32,497 nucleotides of DNA from Candidatus Gastranaerophilales bacterium (GCA_944325675.1 CALVAZ010000042.1:1-32497); one strand, 5' to 3'; shown: positions 1 through 9,078, numbered from the stretch's first letter. Notes: generated by a model not told the origin, from the letters alone. Program-made: numbers and translations.

Positions 1-1143
1 ATAAAATCAGAAGATATATCAATAGTAGTTCAAGGTGCTATAGATAAAAAAGAAACAGTAAAATGTTTAAAAAGTATTAAAAAATATCTTCCGGATGCAG
101 AAGTAATTTTATCAACTTGGGAAGGGGCTGATGTTAGAGATTTAAATGGCCTTTATAATATTTTAGTTTTAAATAAAGATCCCGGCTTTGGGTATTACTA
201 TAAAACAGAAACAAAAGTTAAATTAAATAATTTAAATAGACAATTGTATTCTACACAAGAAGGACTAAAAAGAGCCACAAAAAAATATGCAATGAAAATA
301 CGCTCTGATATTATTTTTACAAATAATACTTTTTTAAATTTTTTCGATAAGTACCAAAAACGTATTGATGAATATAAACTTTTTGAAAGGAAAATTTTAA
401 CTTCAGCGGTTTGTTCAAGATTTTTATTTAACGATTATATTGAAGAAGATCGAATTAAAACCATAAATTTAGCTTTTCATGTTTCTGACTGGTGGTTTTT
501 TGGATTAAAAACGGATCTTGAAAAATATTTTGCGGTTTCTTTAGTTAATGAACCTGATTTTTCTAATTACTATAAATTAGCCGAAAATAAAGATAAATTT
601 AATCCATATATATACTTGGAAGAGTCTTATCTCCAATTTGCAGCAGAACAGTATATAGCAAAAGAATGTTTTTCTAATAATTTTGATGGTATAATTATAG
701 AACATGCAGGAGATATAAATGCAAAAATAATTGAACAATCTAGAAAATGTCTAATTAATAATTTTATATTCCTTGAATATCAAGATTCTGGAATGTTTTT
801 TAGGAAATATTTTATATCAAAGTGTGCTTGGTTAAGCCCTGCTTATTTTGATTTATATAACACTTACAGACAAAACTACGAATATAATATTTTCTGCGAA
901 AAATCGGAACAACTGGATAAATGTTTGAGTTTTATAAATGAGGATATAAATTTTCAAAAGGATGTGAGAATATTGTTAATTCATTTTCAAAGAATGTTAG
1001 GAAGGAAATCTGATAAAAAGAAATGTTTTAACGAATTTGTCAAGACATTTGTATTAGGTTCAAATTTTGTATATAAATATTTCAAAATACTTATTCAGTT
1101 GTTAGTATATAATAAAAACCAAAAGAGATTTATCAATGGATAA
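1..1143 (+). CDS. WavE-family LPS/glycan glycosyltransferase, 5' partial
   Basis: Frame 1 is open from the first base to the stop at 1143 (380 residues), so the gene begins outside the window; the ATG-less stretch before 244 is coding. The first residues read as a beta strand followed by VVQGAID, then STWEG near residue 39, a D-P-G turn near 61, and R-Q-L-Y-S-T-x-E-G-L leading into YAMKIRSD near residue 100. This order (QG, StWeg, DPG, nRQ, KxRSD) is that of the WavE lipopolysaccharide-synthesis family, where the RSD aspartate is thought to bind the metal and nucleotide sugar. It should be a cytoplasmic transferase adding a sugar to the repeat unit. The next gene starts inside its last codons (8-nt overlap), so translation is coupled. 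Family call is firm; donor and acceptor are unknown. Confidence 0.8.
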   Translation: MKSEDISIVVQGAIDKKETVKCLKSIKKYLPDAEVILSTWEGADVRDLNGLYNILVLNKDPGFGYYYKTETKVKLNNLNRQLYSTQEGLKRATKKYAMKIRSDIIFTNNTFLNFFDKYQKRIDEYKLFERKILTSAVCSRFLFNDYIEEDRIKTINLAFHVSDWWFFGLKTDLEKYFAVSLVNEPDFSNYYKLAENKDKFNPYIYLEESYLQFAAEQYIAKECFSNNFDGIIIEHAGDINAKIIEQSRKCLINNFIFLEYQDSGMFFRKYFISKCAWLSPAYFDLYNTYRQNYEYNIFCEKSEQLDKCLSFINEDINFQKDVRILLIHFQRMLGRKSDKKKCFNEFVKTFVLGSNFVYKYFKILIQLLVYNKNQKRFING

Positions 1144-2566
1144 TTTTAGATTTTTTTATAATATAAAAATATTTATTTTATTTTCAATGTTATTTTTATT
1201 TTTACCTTCTTTTTATTTACCAAACACAAATATACCTGTATATGATATCGTAATAGCATTTCCATTGTGTTTATTGCTCTTTTTATTGCCAAAAGATTTA
1301 ATATCCACTCTATGTAGACTTTCTCGATATACACATTTTAAAATACTATTGTTTTTTATATTATGGGTATTTTTTGTAGGAATTTTATCTGTTATATTAG
1401 GACGGTATTATATTTCTCATTTTTTATATGCGACATTATTATTATTTTTTTATAATAATTTCGCTTGGTATATATTTCCAAGTTTAATTTTTACCAAATT
1501 TTTTTCGTTGAGATTTTTAATTAAATTTTTATTTTTAGGAATTTACATTATATGTATTTATGGCTTATTAGTTTATTTATTTAATGTTTTAGGATTAGAT
1601 ATTTTAAATTACATTCAAAACATTATTAATAATAGAAGAGAAGAAATAGTTACATTGCGTGTATTATCAGTATTTGAAGAACCTTCTGCAATGGGAGGAT
1701 TCATATGCGTCAATTTATCAATGTTATATAAGTTGATATTTTCAAAATATAAAATATTCAAGAATAAATATTTGAATATTTTTATAAAAAAGACTTACTT
1801 ACCTGTATTAATATTAACTATAATATTTATTCAGTCCCCAATTTGGCTTCCCATATTTGGTATTATAACATTTATTCACTTTTACAAAGTAATTCATGAT
1901 TTTATAAAGAAAAATATTGTCATTTTCTTGACTATTTTGTTACTATCTTTGAGTATATTATCTATGAGTTTGATTCAAATATCACAAGTAGATATTTCAC
2001 AAACTTTTTTAAATAGGATTGTTGTTGTATCAAAAACCCTTACGAATTGGGATATGTTTGTAATAAGTGAAGGGTCTTTAGCAAATAGAATTTTAAGTTA
2101 TTATTTACGTTTAAAAGTTTGGCAAGAACATCCAATAACTGGAATTGGATATAAAAATACCGAGTACAACTTGTACAAGGCAGTTAATAATTCTAATTTA
2201 ACTTTAACGAAAGAAACTAATTTTAGGGTTGCAGATAGTTATAATAGAAGAGGGTATATTCAAATTAATGCTTCCATCTTAACTATGTTATTGTCTGATA
2301 CCGGAATTGTAGGTGCTTTATTATACTTCCTTTTTGTTATATCAAGTACAAAAATAATTAATAATATACTTAAAATAAAAAAATATCAAAATAACATTGA
2401 TTATATTTTTATGGAAGGAATAAGAAATTCTTATATTACGATTATTGGTTTGTCTATTTATTCGATAAACATTAACAATATATATTTATGGTTTTTATAT
2501 GGTTTAACTAACGTATTTATAATAAATATTGCAAGGAAAGGAATTAAAAAAAATGACTCGAATTAG
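1136..2566 (+). CDS. Wzy-like O-antigen/capsule polymerase (O-antigen ligase superfamily)
   Basis: 476 residues, almost entirely hydrophobic, with roughly ten to twelve membrane-spanning segments. An EEPSAMGG sequence lies near residue 182, followed by a larger periplasmic-type loop. That loop contains R-x-x-x-W-x-E-H-P-I-T-G-I-G-Y near residue 325-340, and a later LLSDTGIVGALLYF segment is the usual C-terminal signature of the Wzy/O-antigen ligase superfamily. Such proteins join lipid-linked repeat units in the inner membrane; neighbouring flippase and transferases fit polymerisation rather than ligation, but the sequence cannot separate the two. It starts 8 nt inside the WavE gene and its end overlaps the next gene by 14 nt. 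Base composition is extremely AT-rich, typical of transferred O-antigen polymerases. Confidence 0.75.
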   Translation: MDNFRFFYNIKIFILFSMLFLFLPSFYLPNTNIPVYDIVIAFPLCLLLFLLPKDLISTLCRLSRYTHFKILLFFILWVFFVGILSVILGRYYISHFLYATLLLFFYNNFAWYIFPSLIFTKFFSLRFLIKFLFLGIYIICIYGLLVYLFNVLGLDILNYIQNIINNRREEIVTLRVLSVFEEPSAMGGFICVNLSMLYKLIFSKYKIFKNKYLNIFIKKTYLPVLILTIIFIQSPIWLPIFGIITFIHFYKVIHDFIKKNIVIFLTILLLSLSILSMSLIQISQVDISQTFLNRIVVVSKTLTNWDMFVISEGSLANRILSYYLRLKVWQEHPITGIGYKNTEYNLYKAVNNSNLTLTKETNFRVADSYNRRGYIQINASILTMLLSDTGIVGALLYFLFVISSTKIINNILKIKKYQNNIDYIFMEGIRNSYITIIGLSIYSININNIYLWFLYGLTNVFIINIARKGIKKNDSN

Positions 2567-3398
2567 TCGATTAAGTATATTTTTGAATAAACATTCTATA
2601 TTAAAAAAAATTATCAGATTTTTATTTTTAAAAGTGTATTTTAATTTAACATCACCAATAAGATATTTTTTTAGAACTATAGAATCTCATGATAAATTAA
2701 TGGAACAAATTAATATCGTAAAAGAAGTTCATAACAAAACGTTTAAAGGTTATAAAAATAAATATTTTGGTAAAGAGATTGCGATTTTTGCAACTGGACC
2801 TTCATTAAATAAGTATAAAATAATTCCTAACGTTATTAATATTGGTGTAAACAAGTCTTGTTTATGTGACACAATAAATCTAGATTACTTTTTTGCATCT
2901 GATTATATGGTTACGAAATCTTATTTAGACACTTTAAATAACTATAAAAACAAAAATTTACAAATTTTTTTGGGAGTCTTTTTAGAAAAGGCATACCTAT
3001 TCCCAGAATTAAATATAATATCAATTATGCCCGAAAGTAAAATTTTAGAATTAAACGCAAAAAAATATTATTTAAAATCTAAATACCCACCTTATAATGT
3101 TAATTTTAACACCGAAATTGATAAAACATGGATTGTGGAAGGAGGTTCTGTTATTTTTGCTGCAATGCAGTTTGCGCTATTCACAAATCCTAAACGAATT
3201 TATTTAGTTGGTTGTGATTGTTCGAGTGGATATTTTGATGAGAAAAAACCTATAATTAAACCAAATAAAAATTTAATTAAAGTTTGGAAGGAATTAAAAA
3301 ATTTTGCACAAACTTATTATCCGGAAACAGAGATAATTTGTGTTAATCCTGTAGGTTTAAAAGGGGTATTTAAGGATTTATATCAAGATGGTGAATAG
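2553..3398 (+). CDS. MptE-like / DUF115 family protein of glycan cluster
   Basis: Start chosen at the ATG at 2553, preceded by AAGGAAAGGAA; the upstream TTG at 2529 is less likely. This gives 281 residues. After a basic hydrophobic N-terminus, the core begins with GKEIAIFATGPSL (T-G-P-S-L at 81-85), then INIGVNKS, FFASD, a WIVEGGSVIFAAMQFAL helix and IYLVGCDCSSG. A glycine-rich GPSL loop, an (A/S)D and a late GxD are features of the 6-hydroxymethylpterin-pyrophosphokinase-like MptE/DUF115 fold, also found in Maf-type motility accessory proteins and in many surface-glycan loci. In this context it is more likely a transferase of a nonulosonic-type or other sugar than a pterin enzyme. The C-terminal half of the aldolase at 6072 seems to have the same fold. 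Confidence 0.6.
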   Translation: MTRISRLSIFLNKHSILKKIIRFLFLKVYFNLTSPIRYFFRTIESHDKLMEQINIVKEVHNKTFKGYKNKYFGKEIAIFATGPSLNKYKIIPNVINIGVNKSCLCDTINLDYFFASDYMVTKSYLDTLNNYKNKNLQIFLGVFLEKAYLFPELNIISIMPESKILELNAKKYYLKSKYPPYNVNFNTEIDKTWIVEGGSVIFAAMQFALFTNPKRIYLVGCDCSSGYFDEKKPIIKPNKNLIKVWKELKNFAQTYYPETEIICVNPVGLKGVFKDLYQDGE

Positions 3399-4635
3399 TG
3401 ATAAAAAGAACCTATTTGTAAATACAATTGCTCTTGCAGTAATTCAAGTTTTGAATTATGTATTACCATTCATAACTCTACCTTATTTATCAAGGGTTTT
3501 GGATGTAGATAAATTAGGTCTGGTATTTTTTGCACAAGTATTTATTGATTATTTCTTCAGACTGGCAATGTTTGGATTTGATTTTTCCGGAGTAAGAAGT
3601 ATCGCAATAAATAGAGATGATAAAGAAAAAATCAACCTTATTTTTAACTCAATATTGTGTGTACAATCAATATTTCTAATAATTAGTTTTATTATTTTAT
3701 CTGTTTTAATAATATTTGTTCCAAAATTTAGGGCAGATGCAATAGTTTATTATTTTACATTTTTATCAGTAATTGGTAACGTATTTATCTTTACTTGGTT
3801 CTATCAAGGAATGGAGCGGATGAAATTTATTACTGTACTTAACATAATTACTAAAACTATTGGATTATTATTAATATTTACTTTTATAAAAACAAATAGT
3901 GATTATTATTTAGTGCCGCTATTTAATTCTTCTGGCGCATTGGTTGCAGGAATAATAAGTTTGATTTTTATAAAAAGAGTATTTAAAATAAAAATTTTTA
4001 TTCCCAAAAAAGATGAAATAGTTAATACCCTTAAATATAGCAGTCAATTTTTCTTGACTAAAGTTGCAATCGCACTATATCGGCAAACAAATGCTTTCGT
4101 ACTTGGTCTTACTGTTTCAACGACGGCAGTAGCTTATTATACATCAGCTGATAAAATATTTTGGGCAATTTTTGCTTTGTATAGTACATTCATAGGAGCT
4201 TTATTCCCTTATATGTCTAAAAATAAAGATATCATCTTTTTTAAAAGGATTTTAAAATATCTAATTTTATTGGCAATAGGCTTCAGCTTGTTTTTAATAA
4301 TTGCATCTAAAATATTAATAATTTTGTTCTTTACAGAAAAAATGTTACCCGCAGTAAATATACTAAGAATTTTTGCCTTATCCTTAGGATTTTTCTTATT
4401 TGTAGATTTGTTTGGTTTTCCGTTACTTGGAGCATTTGGTTATGTTAAAGAAACGAATAATTGCTACATTTTAGGCGGTCTTTTTAATTTATTTAGCTTG
4501 ATTATTTTGTATTTATTAGATAATATTACAATACATAGTGTTGCTATTTTAGTTTCTTCTACTTATATTATAATGTTCTTTCATAGAATATACTATATTA
4601 ATAGATATGAGATTTTACAAAATAACGAGGTATAA
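3388..4635 (+). CDS. Wzx-like lipid-linked oligosaccharide flippase
   Basis: 415 residues with about twelve hydrophobic segments. The N-terminus has the family pattern: a short polar head, A-V-I-Q-V-L-N-Y-V-L-P-F-I-T-L-P-Y-L-S-R-V-L, then the G-L-V-F-F-A-Q turn before helix 2, and GMERMKF near residue 142. This is the Polysacc_synt/MATE-like (MOP) exporter family that moves undecaprenyl-linked repeat units across the inner membrane for Wzy to polymerise. The start overlaps the previous gene by 11 nt; its stop shares a base with the ATG of the HAD gene (TAATG). A GTG directly after the ATG could also serve as start. The call is secure at superfamily level. Confidence 0.87.
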   Translation: MVNSDKKNLFVNTIALAVIQVLNYVLPFITLPYLSRVLDVDKLGLVFFAQVFIDYFFRLAMFGFDFSGVRSIAINRDDKEKINLIFNSILCVQSIFLIISFIILSVLIIFVPKFRADAIVYYFTFLSVIGNVFIFTWFYQGMERMKFITVLNIITKTIGLLLIFTFIKTNSDYYLVPLFNSSGALVAGIISLIFIKRVFKIKIFIPKKDEIVNTLKYSSQFFLTKVAIALYRQTNAFVLGLTVSTTAVAYYTSADKIFWAIFALYSTFIGALFPYMSKNKDIIFFKRILKYLILLAIGFSLFLIIASKILIILFFTEKMLPAVNILRIFALSLGFFLFVDLFGFPLLGAFGYVKETNNCYILGGLFNLFSLIILYLLDNITIHSVAILVSSTYIIMFFHRIYYINRYEILQNNEV

Positions 4636-5342
4636 TGAAAACGGTATTTTTAGATTTTGATGGTGTTTTATTTGATAGTATAAAAGAAGCATATTTATTG
4701 GCTAGATATGCGTTTTATGGTATTCCAATTAAGGATAAAATAGATGAAGAACATTATCAAAAATTTAAAAAATATCGATATTTAATTACTCATTCTTGGC
4801 AGTTTTATATAATTTTAACTCTTATCGAAAAAAATATTGATTCAGCTAATTTTGCAAATTTATATAATAACTTATTAGTTCATGGAATTGATACTAATAT
4901 TAAAATTTTTGATGAAAAATATGTTTTAGCAAGAGAAAATTTGGTAAAAGAAGATTATAACTTTTGGAATGTTTTAGATACACCTTTTGATTTTTTTTAT
5001 GAAATCATAAATTTATCTCAGGATAAAAATTATGATTTTATCATTTTAACCAATAAAAAGAAGCTTCCTGTCCAAAATAAATTAAAGGAATATATTATTG
5101 AGAATATCAGACTTTTTGCTAATGAAGATTTAAAAGAATATAAAAATAAAGCTGATTTTATTTATAATTATCTTAATTTAAACAATATTGATAAGTGTAT
5201 CTTGATAGAAGATAGCATAGATAATATAAATGATTGTGAAAAATATTCTCAAATAAAATGTTTGTTAGCAGATTGGGGCTATGTTAATCCCAAAGAAAAA
5301 GGGCTTACAAAAGAACAAGTTTTAGAATATATAAAGGAGTAA
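4635..5342 (+). CDS. HAD-superfamily hydrolase of the glycan operon
   Basis: 235 residues. Motif I is FLDFDGVLFDS at 5-15 (nucleophile and acid Asp pair), motif II is ILTNKKK near 138, a lysine follows, and motif IV is LIEDSIDN near 190, so all four haloacid dehalogenase motifs are present. A helical cap lies between I and II. It starts on the stop codon of the flippase and ends 4 nt before the cytidylyltransferase, whose AAGGAG ribosome site overlaps its 3' end. A phosphatase beside a KdsB-like gene suggests a KdsC-type step: dephosphorylating a phosphorylated 2-keto-3-deoxy sugar or its aldose precursor. Substrate is inferred from context only. Confidence 0.72.
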   Translation: MKTVFLDFDGVLFDSIKEAYLLARYAFYGIPIKDKIDEEHYQKFKKYRYLITHSWQFYIILTLIEKNIDSANFANLYNNLLVHGIDTNIKIFDEKYVLARENLVKEDYNFWNVLDTPFDFFYEIINLSQDKNYDFIILTNKKKLPVQNKLKEYIIENIRLFANEDLKEYKNKADFIYNYLNLNNIDKCILIEDSIDNINDCEKYSQIKCLLADWGYVNPKEKGLTKEQVLEYIKE

Positions 5343-5346
5343 AGAT

Positions 5347-6084
5347 ATGAAAATAATTGGTGTAATACCAGCTAGATATGGTTCTGGAAGATTTGAAGGA
5401 AAACCCTTAGCAGATATTTGTGGTAAACCTATGGTTTGGTGGGTCTACCAACAAGCTAAAAAAGTTAAAGAGCTAAATGAAGTGTATGTTGCAACAGATG
5501 ATGAAAGAATAGAATCTGTTTGTAAAAATTTAAATATTAATGTTATTATGACTTCAACTGAACACAAAACTGGAACTGATAGAATCGGTGAAGTTGCTAG
5601 TAAAATCAAAGCTGATTTATATATAAATATCCAAGGAGATGAACCTCTAATCGAGCCAGAAACTATAACAAAAGCAATACTTCCCTTTACACAAAATAAA
5701 AATATAAAAGTGTCTAATTTAATGACAAAAATTAAAAACCCTGTTGACGTAGTGAATTTTACAATACCAAAAGTTATAACAAATAAAGACAACATCGGTA
5801 TTTATTTAACTAGAAGCACTGCGCCATATCCAAAAAATAGCTTAGATTTTTCATATTATAAACAAGTTTGTGTATATGGTTTTACCCCTGAAGCATTAGA
5901 ATTTTTCTGTAATAGCGAACGAGGCAAAATTGAACAAATTGAAGATATTGAAATTTTACGATTCATTGAAGCGGGATATACCGTCCAGTACATAGAAGTA
6001 GAATCCGATACAGTCGCTGTTGATACACAAAAGGATTTAGAAAAAGTTATTGATATTGTGAAGAGGAAATTATGTCAAATATAA
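5347..6084 (+). CDS. kdsB: KdsB-like CMP-ketodeoxy sugar cytidylyltransferase
   Basis: 245 residues, the normal KdsB length. The N-terminus GVIPARYGSGRFEGKP is the nucleotide-binding signature of 3-deoxy-manno-octulosonate cytidylyltransferase, followed by YVATDDERI, then TGTDRIGEV and NIQGDEPLI, all hallmarks of the family. A strong ribosome site (AAGGAG) precedes the ATG. The enzyme activates Kdo, or a related 2-keto-3-deoxy acid, with CTP in the cytoplasm. KdsA and KdsD homologues are not in this window; an aldolase and a HAD phosphatase flank it, so the activated sugar may be made by another route. The family is certain, the exact sugar is not. Confidence 0.87.
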   Translation: MKIIGVIPARYGSGRFEGKPLADICGKPMVWWVYQQAKKVKELNEVYVATDDERIESVCKNLNINVIMTSTEHKTGTDRIGEVASKIKADLYINIQGDEPLIEPETITKAILPFTQNKNIKVSNLMTKIKNPVDVVNFTIPKVITNKDNIGIYLTRSTAPYPKNSLDFSYYKQVCVYGFTPEALEFFCNSERGKIEQIEDIEILRFIEAGYTVQYIEVESDTVAVDTQKDLEKVIDIVKRKLCQI

Positions 6085-7664
6085 AAATTTTAGATTGCAC
6101 ACTGAGAGATGGTGGATATATTAATAATTGGTATTTTGGAGAAAAAAATATAAAAAAAATTCTATGCAATCTTACTTCAGCAAAATTGGATTATATAGAA
6201 TGTGGATTTCTAAAATCTGAAACTTTTGACAAGGAAAAAACCTTTTATCCTAATTTTGAGTTATTAGAAAACTTATTGCCTTATAATTTTGCTAATACAA
6301 AATTTACTTTAATGATTAATTATGGTGAATATCCTTTAGAAAATTTACCAATTTGTAATAATAAAAATATAGCATTAAGAATAGTTTTTAAAAAAAGTGA
6401 AAAAGAAAATGCAATTTCTTATTGTAAAGAGCTAATTAATAAGAATTATACGGTATTTGTAAATCCCATGCATACTAACACCTATTCTTCAAATGAATTA
6501 TTAGAATTAGTTGAGATGGTAAATAAAATTCAATCAAAAGGTTTTACAATTGTTGATACGACCGGCGCGATGAAAGAAAAAGATATACTAACAACTTTTT
6601 ATTTAGTAGATGCAAATCTAAACAAAAACATAGCATTATGTTTTCATTCTCATAACAATTTACAGTTGTCCTTTTCAAATGCGCAATGCTTGATGAAAAT
6701 ATGCAAAAACAGAGAATTAATAATTGACTCTACCGTTTTCGGGATGGGACGTGGTGCCGGAAATCTTTGCACAGAACTCATCACACAATACATTAATGAC
6801 AATTACAACGGGAATTATGATATTATTCCAATATTAAAAATAGTAGACGAGCAAATTAACCCCATTTTCGCAAGAACTCCTTGGGGATATTCGGTGCCAT
6901 ATTATTTAGCCGCGACAAATCATTGTCATCCTAACTATGCAAAATATCTGGTAGATAAGCAAACTGTACCCGTCGAAATTATCAATCATTTATTACAAAC
7001 AATCCCATATGAAAAAAAATCCACATATGATTCTAATTTAATAAAACAAATTTATTTAGATAACTTTTCTAAGACAATAGATGATTTCAAAACTGTTGAA
7101 TACTTGAAAAACGTTTTATCAGACAGAAAAATCCTTATTCTCGCACCCGGTAAAACTTTAACAAAAGAAAAAGATAAAATTGAAGATTATATTAGAAAAG
7201 AGAACCCATTCATCATATCTTTAAATTTTATACCTAATGATTACAAAGAAGACTTGGTTTTTGTGACTAATATGAAAAGGTTTGCATCCTTAGAAGATTA
7301 TACAATGCCATTAATAGTATCTTCTAACATTGAAGACATTCCTAAGAATGCAATGGTAGTTAATTATTCATCATATTTGAATAATTCAAAAATGTTTGAT
7401 AACGTAGCTTTAATGTTTTTGAAATTATTAATAAAAATCGGTGTAAAAAAAGTTTCAATTGCCGGTTTAGATGGTTTCTCAAATATTGCAACAGAAAATT
7501 ATGTTTCAAATGAACTAATAAATAATGCAAGAGTAAACGAATTTGATGAACGTAATGAAATAATGTCCGGAGAACTTATGAAATTATCAAAGCAAATTAA
7601 CATTAATTTTATAACCAAAACACTATATCAGTTAAATTCTCAAAATTACGTAACGCAATCTTGA
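6072..7664 (+). CDS. DRE-TIM aldolase fused to an MptE-like domain
   Basis: 530 residues, much longer than a single-domain aldolase. Residues 1 to about 300 form an HMGL-like/4-hydroxy-2-oxovalerate-aldolase-like TIM barrel: D8-C-T-L-R-D-G-G carries the catalytic Arg and metal Asp, F-H192-S-H194-N-N supplies the metal histidines, and GMGRGAGN (224-231) is the usual late loop. Residues about 350-500 read KILILAPGKTL, then LVFVTN, a long helix and VSIAGLDGFS. These parallel the GPSL and GCD motifs of the MptE-like protein encoded at 2553. The barrel probably condenses or cleaves pyruvate and an aldehyde to give a 2-keto-3-deoxy acid. It starts 13 nt inside the kdsB-like gene behind AGAGGAAA, so the two are coupled. 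Substrate and the role of the second domain are inferred. Confidence 0.72.
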   Translation: MSNIKILDCTLRDGGYINNWYFGEKNIKKILCNLTSAKLDYIECGFLKSETFDKEKTFYPNFELLENLLPYNFANTKFTLMINYGEYPLENLPICNNKNIALRIVFKKSEKENAISYCKELINKNYTVFVNPMHTNTYSSNELLELVEMVNKIQSKGFTIVDTTGAMKEKDILTTFYLVDANLNKNIALCFHSHNNLQLSFSNAQCLMKICKNRELIIDSTVFGMGRGAGNLCTELITQYINDNYNGNYDIIPILKIVDEQINPIFARTPWGYSVPYYLAATNHCHPNYAKYLVDKQTVPVEIINHLLQTIPYEKKSTYDSNLIKQIYLDNFSKTIDDFKTVEYLKNVLSDRKILILAPGKTLTKEKDKIEDYIRKENPFIISLNFIPNDYKEDLVFVTNMKRFASLEDYTMPLIVSSNIEDIPKNAMVVNYSSYLNNSKMFDNVALMFLKLLIKIGVKKVSIAGLDGFSNIATENYVSNELINNARVNEFDERNEIMSGELMKLSKQININFITKTLYQLNSQNYVTQS

Positions 7665-7689
7665 AGATTCTGTGATTTTGTAATATAAT
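7661..7689 (+). promoter_or_regulatory. Sigma70-type promoter of the wzz-like gene
   Basis: TTGAAG at 7661-7666 and a perfect TATAAT at 7684-7689 are separated by 17 nt. The -35 box overlaps the stop codon of the aldolase gene. Initiation would fall near 7696, leaving a short leader with AAGGAG before the ATG at 7714. The chain-length gene can thus be expressed apart from the operon ahead of it. Confidence 0.65.
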
Positions 7690-7713
7690 CAGCGTATTAA
7701 TTAAGGAGACTTT

Positions 7714-9078
7714 ATGCAGCAAACAATTTATATTCCGCAAGAAGAGCTTGATGAAGAATTAACGATTAATTTAAAAAAAATATTTTTAACGTTATACAGT
7801 AGAAAATTTTTGATAATTAAGGCCTTTGGATTTATCTTAATATTGTTTGTTGCGCTAACTTTTATTTTACCTAAAAAATACAAGGTCGAATCTGATTTAT
7901 ATATCAATAAAGCAAACAGTTCAAACATGATGGAAATCAATCCGTATGCTATTGAGGAACTTGGAAGCGCAGGCGGTGGTATGGCTGCACTAATGTCAGG
8001 TGGCGGAGGCGCGTTAACAAATGAACTGGAACTCATGCAATCACCACTTGTAATAGACAAAGTTATCAGAGAGAACAATCTTGTATACAAAAAAAAGTTT
8101 GGAATTTTACCGAACAAAAAAGAGGGTGAATATATATCAACTGAGGCTTTTTTAAAGAAAAATATTTCTTTTGAAAATAAAAAGGGGACAAATGTTGTTA
8201 CCATTGAATACAAAAACAAAGATCCGGAAGTTGCGTATAACGTTGTAAATTCAATACTGAATAATTATATTGATTTACACAAACAGCTAAATGCCGAAAA
8301 ATCAAAATCCGACAAAGAGATTATAGAGAAAGAATATAACAAAGCAAAAGCAGAATTAAATAAAAAAGTCAATGCCGTAAGCGGCTTGCCTGAACAGGCC
8401 ATAATAAGCACGGGCAATCTGTCAGCAATGAGTGCATTTTCAAGCTCTGCAAGACAAGCAATGTCCAACATAAAAGGACAAGTAATAGCCGGCGAGCGTT
8501 CAAGAGCTGCCGTAAGCGAAGAAGCTGCGAAAGTCGCGGAATTGTCTTCAAAGCTTCAGTGGGCAAAGATGGTTGACGAAATGTCAGATACATCAAAGGT
8601 TTTAGTCTTAAAAGAGCCTAAAAAACTCAGAGATTTCGAATATTCTTCACCCAAATTACTCATCAATATTTTATTAGGTATAATTTTTGGTGCTATTGCA
8701 GCTCTTTTTGCATGCACTGTGGCCGAACTTACCGATAAAAAGGTTTCATATTCAATGTTAGGCGATGAACTGATTTATGATGCTGAGAGAGATTTCACCG
8801 ATTTAAAACTAATACTTCTGGCAAATGAAGGGAAAAATGTTGCACTTGTATTTTATAACGATATTCCTCAAAATATAAAACAAGAGCTTGCATCATTTAC
8901 AAATACTGTGCTGGTCAAAGCTGATATATCGAATGAGTTTGTGAATTCAGTCAAAACTTCTGACGCTGTAATACAATTTGTATCACCTTTTAAAACGGAT
9001 TCAAAACTATATAGACAAATTAAATTAATGCTAAATGAAATGAACAAAAAAATCATTCAAGAAGTTTTGGTAAAATAA
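7714..9078 (+). CDS. Wzz-like chain-length determinant with degenerate BY-kinase tail
   Basis: 454 residues. A polar head is followed by TM1 (about 32-52), then KKYKVESDLYI, a Gly/Ala/Met-rich stretch at 87-100, ELELMQSPLVIDKVI and a long periplasmic helical part. A Pro-containing segment (EPKKLRDFEYSSPKLL) leads into TM2 (about 314-335). This is the Wzz/Wzc topology that sets glycan chain length together with the export protein. After TM2 about 115 cytoplasmic residues resemble a shrunken bacterial tyrosine kinase: KNVALVFYND stands where the Walker A strand and loop should be and SDAVIQFVSPFKTD where the late D-A-V-I strand lies. There is no GK(S/T) and no C-terminal tyrosine cluster. The end overlaps the convergent PAP2 gene by 22 nt. 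Confidence 0.78.
   Translation: MQQTIYIPQEELDEELTINLKKIFLTLYSRKFLIIKAFGFILILFVALTFILPKKYKVESDLYINKANSSNMMEINPYAIEELGSAGGGMAALMSGGGGALTNELELMQSPLVIDKVIRENNLVYKKKFGILPNKKEGEYISTEAFLKKNISFENKKGTNVVTIEYKNKDPEVAYNVVNSILNNYIDLHKQLNAEKSKSDKEIIEKEYNKAKAELNKKVNAVSGLPEQAIISTGNLSAMSAFSSSARQAMSNIKGQVIAGERSRAAVSEEAAKVAELSSKLQWAKMVDEMSDTSKVLVLKEPKKLRDFEYSSPKLLINILLGIIFGAIAALFACTVAELTDKKVSYSMLGDELIYDAERDFTDLKLILLANEGKNVALVFYNDIPQNIKQELASFTNTVLVKADISNEFVNSVKTSDAVIQFVSPFKTDSKLYRQIKLMLNEMNKKIIQEVLVK

Noticed and set aside
5347..6084. Firm assignment of the sugar as Kdo
   Set aside because: The family is clear, but neighbouring genes do not complete the known Kdo pathway, so the sugar is left open.
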